Source: Thermosulfurimonas sp.
Lineage (GTDB): Bacteria; Desulfobacterota; Thermodesulfobacteria; Thermodesulfobacteriales; Thermodesulfobacteriaceae
Assembly (NCBI GenBank): GCA_015487645.1
Contig: WFPH01000136.1
Location: 1 to 18,416, forward strand
Length of the DNA stretch: 18,416 nt
Direction of reading: 5' to 3'
Shown here piece after piece: positions 1 to 7,950 of this stretch. The position numbers and the translations under genes are program-made. The stretch's first letter is position 1. The number at the start of each line of letters is the position of its first letter. The notes under the pieces are model-generated. The model made no database searches and was not told the DNA's origin. It was given only the letters and a program-made list of their open reading frames with translations.

Positions 1-76
1 ACTTCCCATGGTCTATGTGACCTATCGTCCCTACATTCAAATGCGGCTTCTTCCGCTCAAACTTCGGCTTCGACAT
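1..76 (-). CDS. tuf: Elongation factor Tu, N-terminal fragment (cut by window edge)
   Basis: Reading leftwards from the ATG at 76-74 gives 25 codons beginning MSKPKFERKKPHLNVGTIGH and running into IDHGK, the start of the G1 (P-loop) GTP-binding motif of EF-Tu, normally GHVDHGKT. EF-Tu delivers aminoacyl-tRNA to the ribosome in the cytoplasm. A purine-rich ribosome site (AGGAGGGG) lies just upstream of the ATG. The gene follows tRNA-Thr by about 30 bases and is probably made on the same transcript as the three tRNAs. The rest lies outside the window, so integrity cannot be judged. The identification is close to certain even from this short stretch. Confidence 0.95.
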   Translation of the reverse strand, partial: MSKPKFERKKPHLNVGTIGHIDHGK

Positions 77-105
77 CTTCTCCCCTCCTATTTTTAATCA
101 AACCC

Positions 106-181
<76 letters not shown>

Positions 182-197
182 TCCTTATACCTTTTAG

Positions 198-270
198 AGC
201 GGGAGACGGGACTCGAACCCGCAACCCTCAGCTTGGAAGGCTGATGCTCTACCACTTGAGCTACTCCCGC
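198..270 (-). tRNA. tRNA-Gly (anticodon TCC)
   Basis: A complete cloverleaf on the minus strand: acceptor GCGGGAG/CTCCCGC, anticodon stem TCAGC/GCTGA with loop CTTCCAA (anticodon TCC, codons GGA/GGG), and T arm GCGGGTTCGAGTCCCGT. The discriminator base is T. Unlike its two neighbours it does not carry an encoded CCA (the next bases are CTA), so the end must be added by the CCA-adding enzyme. Confidence 0.97.
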
Positions 271-288
271 CCCTTAATTTCATAAAAC

Positions 289-373
289 TGGTGGAGGGGG
301 GAGGATTCGAACCTCCGAAGGCTGAGCCATCGGGTTTACAGCCCGACCCCTTTGACCGCTCGGGAACCCCTCC
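289..373 (-). tRNA. tRNA-Tyr (anticodon GTA)
   Basis: A class II tRNA with a long variable arm on the minus strand: acceptor GGAGGGG/CCCCTCC, anticodon stem TCGGG/CCCGA with loop CTGTAAA (anticodon GTA), T arm GGAGGTTCGAATCCTCC, discriminator A, and encoded CCA at 291-289. It is the first gene of the Tyr-Gly-Thr-tuf unit, only a few bases after a hairpin at the presumed 5' end of the transcript. Confidence 0.97.
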
Positions 374-376
374 ATC

Positions 377-409
377 AAAAAAGCAGGTCTGAGGTCTCAG
401 ACCTGCTTT
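377..409 (-). terminator. Intrinsic terminator of the qmo operon
   Basis: A perfect inverted repeat (AAGCAGGTCTGAG, two-base centre, CTCAGACCTGCTT, about 380-409) is followed on the minus strand by six T residues (A377-A382 on the plus strand). It lies 37 bases after the qmoC stop, so it most plausibly ends the qmoABC transcript. It also overlaps the predicted start of the tRNA-Tyr transcript (see the promoter at 413-440). Confidence 0.85.
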
Positions 410-412
410 GCA

Positions 413-440
413 ATTATAACCAAAGTCCTGTAAGTGTCAA
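413..440 (-). promoter_or_regulatory. Consensus sigma-70 promoter for tRNA-Tyr/Gly/Thr-tuf
   Basis: On the minus strand there is an exact TTGACA (440-435), a 16-base spacer and an exact TATAAT (418-413). Both boxes match the consensus at all six positions, as expected for a heavily expressed tRNA and EF-Tu unit. The -35 box starts five bases after the qmoC stop codon. The expected transcription start is near 406, at the first base of the terminator hairpin. Confidence 0.88.
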
Positions 441-445
441 GAAGA

Positions 446-1699
446 TCAGGCCGTCTGGCCCTCCTCGCTAGTCCCTTCCTCTCCCTCCTCTTCGGTGGCT
501 TCCGGAGCAGAAATCTCCTCCGTGGTCGACGGAGCCGCCTGAGCCTCCAGAGCGGCCATCTTGGCACGCACATCCCGGCTGTAGAGATCGAATACATAAG
601 CCGTAGTGCGATAGACGAGGTGTGCGAACTTAGAATAAGGTACGCTCAAGAAGAGCATAGCCACCAGAATGAGGTGAACGATATAGGCTACACAAGACCA
701 GTCATTTTCGAGCAAACGCAACCCTTCCGTGGCCAATCCAGAAAGACCTACCAGCAGAATGAGCCAGAGCAGAAACCAGTCCTGATAGGAACTCGAAAGG
801 GACCCCTCAAGCGCCGCCCGGGATCGATTCGCCATAAGGGCCAGGCAGCCATAAATGAGCATAATAGCCCCGATATTGGCCAAAATCTTGATGGGATTAT
901 AGAGGGGCCAGGGCGTATGAAACCCCAGAATATCCGCCCCCACAAAAACCGTGGTGGTCACAATGGCCAGAATCACAAAGGCCCAGAGAACCATCCGGTG
1001 TCCATTGAAACGCCAGCGATTGGCCCCGCACTCCTGGAACCGACTGTGGGCCAGAATCTCCTTGATGGCCGGCACGAGATAGGTAACCAGAATAGCCCAC
1101 AACCCCAGCCTATACGCCGCCGGAATCTTGGCGTTTTCCATCAAACCACGCCACAGACGGTTTACCCCGATAGCCACCATGATAATCACAAATACAGTCA
1201 AGGGCACGAACAAGGCATCGATCATCAGCACCCGACGCCCTTCATCATGGGGATACCCCATGGGGAGACTTCCCACCCACTCCGAAATAGGAGGATGGAA
1301 CCACGACATCACAAACAGCACCAGAAAGGCACAGATCAGAAAAATGATCGGCAACCCCCAGGGCTTGTTGTAAAAGGTCCACAGGAACTTAAACTCCGAA
1401 AGCTCACGCACCGCCATATTCCGAAGCGCTCCCAGCACATCCCCAGGCCGAGCACCCCGCGGACAATAGACCGAACAATCCCCACACTGGTGGCACAACC
1501 AGAGAGCCGGGTCCGAAAGCAGCTTCTCCTTGAAGCCCCACTGCCCTAGAAGCATTTGTTTCCGGGGAAAGGGCACGTCCTCGGTAGCTAGAGGACACAC
1601 CGAGGCGCAGGTGGCACACTGATAACACTTCTTGACCGTATCCCCTCCGGCAGCCTGAATCTCCTTTACCGTTTTGACATCGGGCTCTATGCGGGCCAT
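446..1699 (-). CDS. qmoC: Quinone-interacting membrane-bound oxidoreductase subunit QmoC
   Basis: A 417-residue membrane subunit of QmoABC, which takes electrons from the quinone pool and is thought to feed them to APS reductase. It is a fusion of HdrC-like and HdrE-like parts. The N-terminal cytoplasmic part has two [4Fe-4S] motifs, C25/C28/C31/C35 and C69/C72/C75/C79. The rest holds several hydrophobic membrane helices resembling the cytochrome b (NarI-like) family, with histidines suited to haem ligation. The last 29 or so residues (389-417) are rich in Glu, Thr and Gly and look disordered. The ATG is preceded by TAAGGAGG, which overlaps the qmoB stop codon; the two genes are 11 bases apart. 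It is the last gene of the operon, ended by the hairpin at 377-409. The identification is strong from order and motifs. Confidence 0.95.
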   Translation of the reverse strand: MARIEPDVKTVKEIQAAGGDTVKKCYQCATCASVCPLATEDVPFPRKQMLLGQWGFKEKLLSDPALWLCHQCGDCSVYCPRGARPGDVLGALRNMAVRELSEFKFLWTFYNKPWGLPIIFLICAFLVLFVMSWFHPPISEWVGSLPMGYPHDEGRRVLMIDALFVPLTVFVIIMVAIGVNRLWRGLMENAKIPAAYRLGLWAILVTYLVPAIKEILAHSRFQECGANRWRFNGHRMVLWAFVILAIVTTTVFVGADILGFHTPWPLYNPIKILANIGAIMLIYGCLALMANRSRAALEGSLSSSYQDWFLLWLILLVGLSGLATEGLRLLENDWSCVAYIVHLILVAMLFLSVPYSKFAHLVYRTTAYVFDLYSRDVRAKMAALEAQAAPSTTEEISAPEATEEEGEEGTSEEGQTA

Positions 1700-1710
1700 A
1701 TTCTACCTCC

Positions 1711-3909
1711 TTACCATCCCTTAAATGGGCTTTCTCCGTATTCCTGGAGAAACTCTATGAAGTTACCCATAATCTTGGGCAACTTCTCCACCTCATCAAT
1801 GGCCACGATCTCTAGAGTCACGCGCTCGGTCTCGAGAGCCAGCTGCTGGAGGGTCTCGGCCACGTTCTCCATCCGCCGGTTGGCCAGTTCACTACCCTTG
1901 ATGAAATGACACTGATAGTTTTCCCCGAACTTACATCCCAGGAGCAACACTCCATCGAAGCCCTTGCTCATGGCGTCTTTCACGAAGGACACGTTCACCG
2001 CTCCCAGACACCGCACCGGGATCACCCTGAAGGCCACCGGGAGATTTAGCCGCCGGTAAGCAGCCATGTCCAGGGCCGGGTAAGCGTCGTTCTCGCACAC
2101 CAGGGCCAGCACCCGATAGAGCCCATAGTCCGGCTCAGGCATCTCGCAGGCCTTAATCATCTGGGTAACCATATCGATACTGTAGTCTTTGAAATTGATA
2201 ATACGCTGCGGACAGGCCCCGAAACAGGTTCCACAACGACGGCACCGGGTGGGATTGGGCATGGGAGTACCGTCCTCGGTCTCATCCAGGGCCCCGAAGG
2301 GACATTCCTCCGTACAACGCTTACACTGGGTGCACATCTTGAGATCCCACTCCGGATAGGCAAAATCCCAGGTCCTCGGATGCACCGCATGCCCCATCTC
2401 AATGGCCTTGAGACACTGCAGCGCCTTGAGCGCCGCTCCGGTAGCATCCTCCATGGCCTGGAAGATGGTCATGGGCTGGTGCACCGCTCCGGCGGCGTAG
2501 ATACCCGTACGGCGCGTTTCATAGGGGAAACAGATATAGTTGGAATCCGCAAAACCGTAGAAAAGCTCCAGCTCCGGAAAACCGTGCCCCTGCCTGTACT
2601 CCAGAGGAATGATGGGATCCTCAGCCGTGGCCGGCACCATACCCGTAGCTAAAACCACCATATCTACGGGAACTTCTATCTCCTCACCGAAAAGGGTCTG
2701 ATCCACCTTTACTAGCAGTCTGCCATTTTCTTCCTGGATCTCTTTGATTTCGCCTTTGGTAAGGAAAACCCCAGGATCATCCTGCATGGCCTTATAGAAG
2801 TTTTCATAGATACCGGCCGTGCGCATGTCTTTGTAAATGATGTAGGCCTTGGCCTCCGGATCGGTTTCCCTCAGGTACTTGGCCTGTTTGAGAGAAACCA
2901 GACAGCAAACCGAAGAACAGTACGGGAGATGATTTTCGTCTCGCTGGCCAGCACACTGAATGAAAAGCACGCTTTTGACCGGAGCCCCGTCGGATTTCCG
3001 CTTGAGCTCACCCTTGGCGCACATTTCCTCAAATTCCACATTCGTGACCACATCCGCAAACTTGCCGTATCCCAGATCCTCAAGCTTGGAGGCATCGTAG
3101 GGTTTCCAACCCGCGGCCACCACAATGGCCCCTACCTTGACTTCCTCCTCGCTTCCGCCCTTCTTAATCGTTACCGTGAAGAGACCCGGCGCACCCTTGA
3201 TACTCGTGACCTGGGCCCCGGTATGGACCGTGACATTCTCGTTCCCCTGAACCTCGGAGATGAGTTTCCCCACCACCGGCTCGGAAAGCCCATCAAAAGG
3301 CGGCTCGGCCTTAACCTGGGCCTTCATCTTGGCCACAAATCCACCAAGCTCTTTCTCCTTCTCCACAATGATTGCCGGATGACCGGCCTTGGCCACCTCA
3401 AGGGCCGCCGTCATACCGGCCACCCCGCCCCCGATCACCAACACCGTCTTGGAAATCTCCTCCTCGGGCTTGTAGGGTTCAGGGGCCTTGTAACTCTGAA
3501 GCTTGGCTACCCCCATCCGGATATAGTCCTTAGCGAGGGACATAAGCTCATCTTTAAAGGTCACCCCCTCGGCCACTTCTTTGCTGTCGTCCACCGACTC
3601 CTCGTCTTCACCCGGCACCGGGAAGCGACTCCAGACCACACCTTCCCGGAGATTGACCCTCTCTACGGCCACCTTGCCGAAGTTGAAGACATCATAATTT
3701 ACCCGTGGAGAACAGGCACAAATGGCCACGGCCTCAAGCTCTTCGTTCTTGATAGTTTCGTTAATGAACTGACAGCCTTCTTTACTGCAGAGAAACTCCC
3801 GGGAGGCCACAAACTGAGCCCCCTGATCCCGGGCCGCAGCCTCTAGATCCCCTACCTCAAGCCTATCTCCTATATTACAAGAAGTGCAGATAAAGGCGCC
3901 GATCTTCAT
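1711..3909 (-). CDS. qmoB: Quinone-interacting membrane-bound oxidoreductase subunit QmoB
   Basis: A 732-residue cytoplasmic HdrA-like flavoprotein of the Qmo complex. Domains in order: an N-terminal HdrA-type cysteine region (C8, C11, C41, C46, then C64 and C66 in ICACSPRVN); an FAD Rossmann fold opening with VLVIGGGVAGMTAALE at about 156-171; the HdrA-family motif QCAGQRDENHLPYCSSVCC in the middle; two ferredoxin motifs beginning with C526 (CTQCKRCTEECP and CRRCGTCFGACP); and a C-terminal MvhD-like domain (about 595-732) with the cysteines VRCLG, LLGCKFGENYQCHF. This layout, HdrA plus MvhD, is diagnostic of QmoB rather than QmoA. The start lies 3 bases after the qmoA stop, indicating coupled translation. 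All expected cofactor motifs are present. Confidence 0.95.
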   Translation of the reverse strand: MKIGAFICTSCNIGDRLEVGDLEAAARDQGAQFVASREFLCSKEGCQFINETIKNEELEAVAICACSPRVNYDVFNFGKVAVERVNLREGVVWSRFPVPGEDEESVDDSKEVAEGVTFKDELMSLAKDYIRMGVAKLQSYKAPEPYKPEEEISKTVLVIGGGVAGMTAALEVAKAGHPAIIVEKEKELGGFVAKMKAQVKAEPPFDGLSEPVVGKLISEVQGNENVTVHTGAQVTSIKGAPGLFTVTIKKGGSEEEVKVGAIVVAAGWKPYDASKLEDLGYGKFADVVTNVEFEEMCAKGELKRKSDGAPVKSVLFIQCAGQRDENHLPYCSSVCCLVSLKQAKYLRETDPEAKAYIIYKDMRTAGIYENFYKAMQDDPGVFLTKGEIKEIQEENGRLLVKVDQTLFGEEIEVPVDMVVLATGMVPATAEDPIIPLEYRQGHGFPELELFYGFADSNYICFPYETRRTGIYAAGAVHQPMTIFQAMEDATGAALKALQCLKAIEMGHAVHPRTWDFAYPEWDLKMCTQCKRCTEECPFGALDETEDGTPMPNPTRCRRCGTCFGACPQRIINFKDYSIDMVTQMIKACEMPEPDYGLYRVLALVCENDAYPALDMAAYRRLNLPVAFRVIPVRCLGAVNVSFVKDAMSKGFDGVLLLGCKFGENYQCHFIKGSELANRRMENVAETLQQLALETERVTLEIVAIDEVEKLPKIMGNFIEFLQEYGESPFKGW

Positions 3910-3912
3910 GGA

Positions 3913-5157
3913 TTACCCCCTTACAATGGTCTGTATGGCTTTAAGAGCGGCGGCCGTAGCCGTCTCGTTAGAGGTCATAACATCCAGCGGCAAGCGGGCA
4001 CAGCCGCAGGCATACATCCCTTCCGAAATCTGCACGAATCCGTTTTCATCCACCGAAACCCCCGCAGGCACGGCCTCTCCCGCCAGCGAGGGCTGCATAC
4101 CAACCGCCAGTACCACCATATTTACCCGCTGACTCACCTTCTTTCCGGAAAGGGTATCCTCCGCCGTCACAATAAGATCCTTGGTCTCCGGATCTTCCTC
4201 GATCTTGGCCACCTTGCCTTTGATAAAGTTGATCCGAGCCTCCTCCTGAGCCCGACGCAGGAACTTCTCATAACGCCCAGGAGTACGGATATCGATATAG
4301 AAGAAATAAATGTCCGTCTCCTGATTCTGTTCCGCCAGATAAAGACTCTGTTTAAGGGAAGCCAGACAGCAAATATAGGAACAGTATGGCAAATGGTTCT
4401 CGTCTCGAGACCCTGCACACTGCACAAAGGCCACGGTCTTGGGTTCCGTCTGATCCGAGGGCCGCAGGATCTTGCCCCCGGTGGGTCCATTAGGGGAAGC
4501 CAGCCTTTCCATCTCCATATTGGTGATCACGTTCTCAAAACGCCCATACCCCAGATTGTCGAGCTTCCTGGCATCGTAAGGTTTCCAACCGGTGGCCCAG
4601 ATGATGGCCCCCACCTCAAGCTCCACGGTCTGAGGCTGCATATCGGGATCGATGGCGTTATACTTGCAGGCTTCTTTAATCCTCTCTAAATCACCCTCCG
4701 CCAGAGCCGACTTGTCTAACACATAACGCATGGGAAAAGCCATGGGATGAGGGAGATAAATAGCTTTAGTCCTGGAACGACCAAAATCGAAGGTATTCTC
4801 CCGTTCGCCCTGGCAAACCTTCTCACACTCTCCACACGCCGTACAGTTTTCATTCACATACCGCGGGGCGATTTCTACCGTGACTTTATAATTCCCCGGA
4901 CCACCGGAGATATTTTTAACAGTAGCCATGGTATAGACCGTAATACGGGGATTGGTCTTGATCCGCCGATAGTTCATTTCCAGACCGCAAGTCGGAGGAC
5001 AAAGCTTGGGGAAGTAATAACGAAGCTGCGCGACCCGACCTCCCAGCGAGGGTTCCTTCTCCACCAGATAAACATCGTATTCCATTTCGGCCGCTTCCAC
5101 GGCCGCCGTGATACCGCTTATCCATCCGCCTACCACCAAAATCTTATCGTAAGCCAT
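3913..5157 (-). CDS. qmoA: Quinone-interacting membrane-bound oxidoreductase subunit QmoA
   Basis: A 414-residue HdrA-like flavoprotein, the first gene of qmoABC. Seen in the sequence: an N-terminal FAD Rossmann motif, the conserved stretch FPKLCPPTCGLE (C53, C57), a cysteine quartet CTACGECEKVC (C105, C108, C111, C115), and the HdrA-family block QCAGSRDENHLPYCSYICC. The C-terminal end, ACGCARLPLDVMTSNETATA, closes the FAD fold. It lacks the ferredoxin and MvhD domains of QmoB, as QmoA should. One oddity is that the usual GGGISG nucleotide motif reads G10-G11-W12-I-S-G15: Trp (codon TGG) stands where the second Gly of GxGxxG is expected. The start has a good GGAGGAGG site. A strong terminator separates it from aprA upstream, so it either has its own promoter or depends on read-through; a TATAAA at about 5175-5180 is a weak -10 candidate. 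Confidence 0.93.
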   Translation of the reverse strand: MAYDKILVVGGWISGITAAVEAAEMEYDVYLVEKEPSLGGRVAQLRYYFPKLCPPTCGLEMNYRRIKTNPRITVYTMATVKNISGGPGNYKVTVEIAPRYVNENCTACGECEKVCQGERENTFDFGRSRTKAIYLPHPMAFPMRYVLDKSALAEGDLERIKEACKYNAIDPDMQPQTVELEVGAIIWATGWKPYDARKLDNLGYGRFENVITNMEMERLASPNGPTGGKILRPSDQTEPKTVAFVQCAGSRDENHLPYCSYICCLASLKQSLYLAEQNQETDIYFFYIDIRTPGRYEKFLRRAQEEARINFIKGKVAKIEEDPETKDLIVTAEDTLSGKKVSQRVNMVVLAVGMQPSLAGEAVPAGVSVDENGFVQISEGMYACGCARLPLDVMTSNETATAAALKAIQTIVRG

Positions 5158-5234
5158 AACCGCCTCCTCCAGGTTTTATAAACCCTTGGCTTGTGCCGAA
5201 GGCCCGACTCGGCCTCCCGCCCAAACCAAGAAGC

Positions 5235-5262
5235 AAAAAAGAGGGGGCCTTGCGGCCCCCTC
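5235..5262 (-). terminator. Intrinsic terminator after aprA
   Basis: A perfect 9-base-pair GC-rich stem (GAGGGGGCC / GGCCCCCTC, four-base loop) at 5241-5262 is followed on the minus strand by six T residues (A5235-A5240 on the plus strand). It lies 16 bases after the aprA stop and separates the apr genes from qmoABC. Confidence 0.88.
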
Positions 5263-5278
5263 GCAAGATGCCTCTCGC

Positions 5279-7279
5279 TTACGGACCCAGCGGATCGGGG
5301 ATGATCTGGATGTAGGGGAACTTCTCCATCTTCCACTCCCCGGTCTCGGGGTCCACACTGGAAAGGGTGAAGCAGCGCCAGTTCTGGTCATCGAGCTCGG
5401 GGAAGTCGGCCCGATAGTAGTAACCGGGATAACGGGTCTCCTCACGGAAGAGGACGTGCCGCAGGTGAGCCTCCGCAGTCCAGACACGGTGGATGTTCTC
5501 CCAGGCCCGCATAAGTTCGTGCAGATCCCGGGCCGCAGCCTTCTGCATGTCCTCCTTGAGCATGGTGAGGAGCTCGAGCCCCGTCTCGAGCATGATCTTG
5601 TTGGTCTGATAGTAGGTGGAGGTTCCGGCCACATACTCGTCCATGATCTTCATGAGACGGTTCTGAATCTGCCGCGGCAGGAGGTAGTTGGGGTTGATCT
5701 CATAGACCGTGGTGGCGTTCTTGAACTCCTGGAAGCGATACCAAGGACCATAGATCTCCTTCTTGTAATCTTCAGGGCTCCGCTTCGGAGTGGGCTTGAA
5801 GTCCTTGTGATCCAGGCAGAACTTCACCATGGCCTTGGCCGCAATACGCCCCTCCACATGAGAACCGGAGGAGAACTTGTGCCCGCAGGCCCCCACGGTG
5901 TCACCGGCGCAGAACATACCCTTAACGGTGGTCATCCGGTTGTAAAGCCCGATCTCCTTCCAAGGCTCCTTGTACTCCTCGGGCACCCAGTCCTCATCCG
6001 GACCGCAGCACCAGGCTCCGGCGCAACCGGCGTGCGAACCGAGGAAGTAGGGCTCGGTGGGCATAATCTCGGAGGGCTTCTTCTCGGGCTCAATGTTCAA
6101 ACAGGCCCACAGACCGGCCTGGGTCACGCACATGTCAAGGAAGTCTTCCCAGGCCTCGGCCTCAAGCTTCTTGAACTCTTTCTTGTCCATGGTCTTCATG
6201 GACTCCTGGAGGGCCCACTCAGTATGCATGAAGATCGGCCCACGACCCTCCTTCATCTCGATAAGCATGGCGTGGTTACGGAGACAGGTACCCACCACAG
6301 AGGCCTCGCTGTAAGGAGCAAACTTCTTAAGCTCGTCTTTATGCTTGGCGATGTAGTCCTCGTCGAAGGCGTTGGTCGCCCGAGCCTTGAAGAGGAGGAA
6401 CCAGGCCCCCACCGGACCATAACCATCCTTGAATCGGGCCGGCACGAAACGGTTCTCCATGAGAACCAGCTTTCCGCCGCTCATGAGGACCATGGCGTAA
6501 CCGGAACCGGGGTTCCAGACCGGATACCAGGTCCGGCCCATACCCTCACCCTGAGAACGCGGACGGAAGATGTTCACCGCACCACCGGTGGCGATGAGAG
6601 TGGCGTTGGCCTTGATGATGTAGACCTTGTTCTCACGGACCGAGAAGCCCACACCACCGCAGCAGCGGTTGGGCTCATTGGCGTCCATGAGAGGCCGCAC
6701 GATGAAGACACGCTCCAGGATCACACCGTTCTCACCCAGCTGATCCATGGCGTTTTTAGCAGCCTCGGCCACGATTACCTTATAGGACTCACCGTTGATC
6801 ATGATCTGCCAGCGACCGGAGCGCACGGGCTTGGCACCACCCTTGAGAGTGAGCCCCTTGGCCTTGGCCTCAGCACCGTCCAGGGTCTTCCCATCCTCGG
6901 TCTTCTTCCAGATGGGAAGCCCCCACTCCTCAAAGCAGTGCACCGTGTCGTCCACGTGACGCCCCACGTCGAAGGAGAGATCCTCACGGATGATACCCAT
7001 CAGGTCGCAGCGGACCATCCGGACATAGTCATCCGGCTTATTCTCGCCGATATAGGTATTAATAGCCGAAAGCCCCATGGCCACCGCCCCAGAACGCTCA
7101 AGGGCAGCCTTGTCGCACAGGACGATCTTGAGACCGGCCTGCTTGGCCCAGCGCACGGCCTCCACGGCCGCACCGCAACAGGCCATACCACCACCTACCA
7201 GGAGAATATCAGTCTCCATCTCCACGACTTCAGGCTCGGCACACTCCAAACCAGGGTTATAAGACCAAATCCGACCCAT
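5279..7279 (-). CDS. aprA: Adenylylsulfate (APS) reductase, alpha subunit
   Basis: A 666-residue cytoplasmic flavoprotein of the fumarate reductase/succinate dehydrogenase superfamily. With AprB it reduces adenosine 5'-phosphosulfate to sulfite and AMP, the second step of dissimilatory sulfate reduction. The FAD motif DILLVGGGMACCGAAVEA sits at about 24-41, followed by the family segments ERSGAVAMGLSAINTYIG and ATGGAVNIFRPRS, and in the C-terminal half GMFCAGDTVGACGHKFSSGS. Length and start match the AprA family. The ribosome site AAAGGAGGGG precedes the ATG. It lies 44 bases after aprB and is followed by a strong terminator. Grouping with qmoABC and the long AprA form points to the reductive, sulfate-reducer type, although the same set can run in sulfur disproportionation. 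Confidence 0.97.
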   Translation of the reverse strand: MGRIWSYNPGLECAEPEVVEMETDILLVGGGMACCGAAVEAVRWAKQAGLKIVLCDKAALERSGAVAMGLSAINTYIGENKPDDYVRMVRCDLMGIIREDLSFDVGRHVDDTVHCFEEWGLPIWKKTEDGKTLDGAEAKAKGLTLKGGAKPVRSGRWQIMINGESYKVIVAEAAKNAMDQLGENGVILERVFIVRPLMDANEPNRCCGGVGFSVRENKVYIIKANATLIATGGAVNIFRPRSQGEGMGRTWYPVWNPGSGYAMVLMSGGKLVLMENRFVPARFKDGYGPVGAWFLLFKARATNAFDEDYIAKHKDELKKFAPYSEASVVGTCLRNHAMLIEMKEGRGPIFMHTEWALQESMKTMDKKEFKKLEAEAWEDFLDMCVTQAGLWACLNIEPEKKPSEIMPTEPYFLGSHAGCAGAWCCGPDEDWVPEEYKEPWKEIGLYNRMTTVKGMFCAGDTVGACGHKFSSGSHVEGRIAAKAMVKFCLDHKDFKPTPKRSPEDYKKEIYGPWYRFQEFKNATTVYEINPNYLLPRQIQNRLMKIMDEYVAGTSTYYQTNKIMLETGLELLTMLKEDMQKAAARDLHELMRAWENIHRVWTAEAHLRHVLFREETRYPGYYYRADFPELDDQNWRCFTLSSVDPETGEWKMEKFPYIQIIPDPLGP

Positions 7280-7323
7280 AATTTCCCCTCCTTTCTAAAT
7301 TTTTCTAAAAATTCTCATCAAAA

Positions 7324-7788
7324 TTATCCCGCAAACTTGATACAAACCGGATTCTCAGGGGTAGCCGGGGTTACACCGTCAGCGATCTCCGTAAAGAGAC
7401 GATTGTCACCAAGAGCGCTCATATCAGGATCCGGCTTACCCACCGTGGGATCCGCAGAACCCTCGGGCGTGGTTCGGATGGGGAACTTAAAGCGCTTCAC
7501 CACACCATTCCGGAACTTAATGGTCCACATAATGTCCGTGGTCCCCCGCATGGGCTGACAGGAAGCACCCAGAGGCGAAAAGTCTGCATAGTGCCGCACG
7601 GAGATAGCGCCCTGAGGACAACTCTTCACACAGCTGTAACACTCCCAGCACTGGTCCGGCTCCTGATTGTAGGCCTTCATGTTCTCAGTGTCCAAGATCA
7701 TAAGGTCATTGGGGCAAATGTACATACAAACCGTCCGATCACCACCCTTACATCCGTCACACTTTTCAGGATTTACGTAGCTCGGCAT
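7324..7788 (-). CDS. aprB: Adenylylsulfate (APS) reductase, beta subunit
   Basis: A 154-residue iron-sulfur subunit that carries electrons to the FAD of AprA. Eight cysteines are placed for two [4Fe-4S] clusters: C10, C13, C21 and C25 in the N-terminal motif, and C47, C50, C53 and C57 in CWECYSCVKSCP. The C-terminal part (about 80-154) is the beta-strand and tail region that wraps AprA in this family. The ATG follows AAGGAGG by 8 bases. A 162-base gap separates it from the 118-residue gene upstream, longer than other gaps in the cluster, so an internal promoter is possible. Confidence 0.97.
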   Translation of the reverse strand: MPSYVNPEKCDGCKGGDRTVCMYICPNDLMILDTENMKAYNQEPDQCWECYSCVKSCPQGAISVRHYADFSPLGASCQPMRGTTDIMWTIKFRNGVVKRFKFPIRTTPEGSADPTVGKPDPDMSALGDNRLFTEIADGVTPATPENPVCIKFAG

Positions 7789-7844
7789 ACTCCCTACCTC
7801 CTTGCATTATTTTTGGGCCCATCCAGGGCCTGATCACTTACCAT

Positions 7845-7873
7845 TACGTAGCCAAATCTCAGCAAAGTTTCAA
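7845..7873 (-). promoter_or_regulatory. Possible weak promoter ahead of aprBA
   Basis: On the minus strand TTGAAA (7873-7868) is followed after 17 bases by TACGTA (7850-7845). The -35 is good and the -10 poor. The 162-base gap ahead of aprB has no terminator-like hairpin with a T run, so aprBA could be read from the sat promoter, from here, or both. Confidence 0.25.
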
Positions 7874-7950
7874 CTCTCATTTTTGAAAACTGTCCCACTT
7901 TACTCTTTAAATTCCCTACTTCCCTCCTCCAAACTGATCCTTTCAGACTC

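Noticed and set aside
434..1549. A 371-codon open frame on the plus strand across qmoC
   Set aside because: Antisense to qmoC, no ribosome site, and a Pro/His/Gln/Arg-rich translation without recognisable domains. It also runs through the tRNA promoter.
2929..3846. A 305-codon open frame on the plus strand across qmoB
   Set aside because: Shadow of qmoB with skewed composition and no motif.
5186..7558. A 790-codon open frame on the plus strand across aprA and aprB
   Set aside because: It is antisense to two certain genes. Its translation is a low-complexity mix rich in His, Leu, Gly and Arg with no family motif, as expected from a GC-rich gene read backwards.
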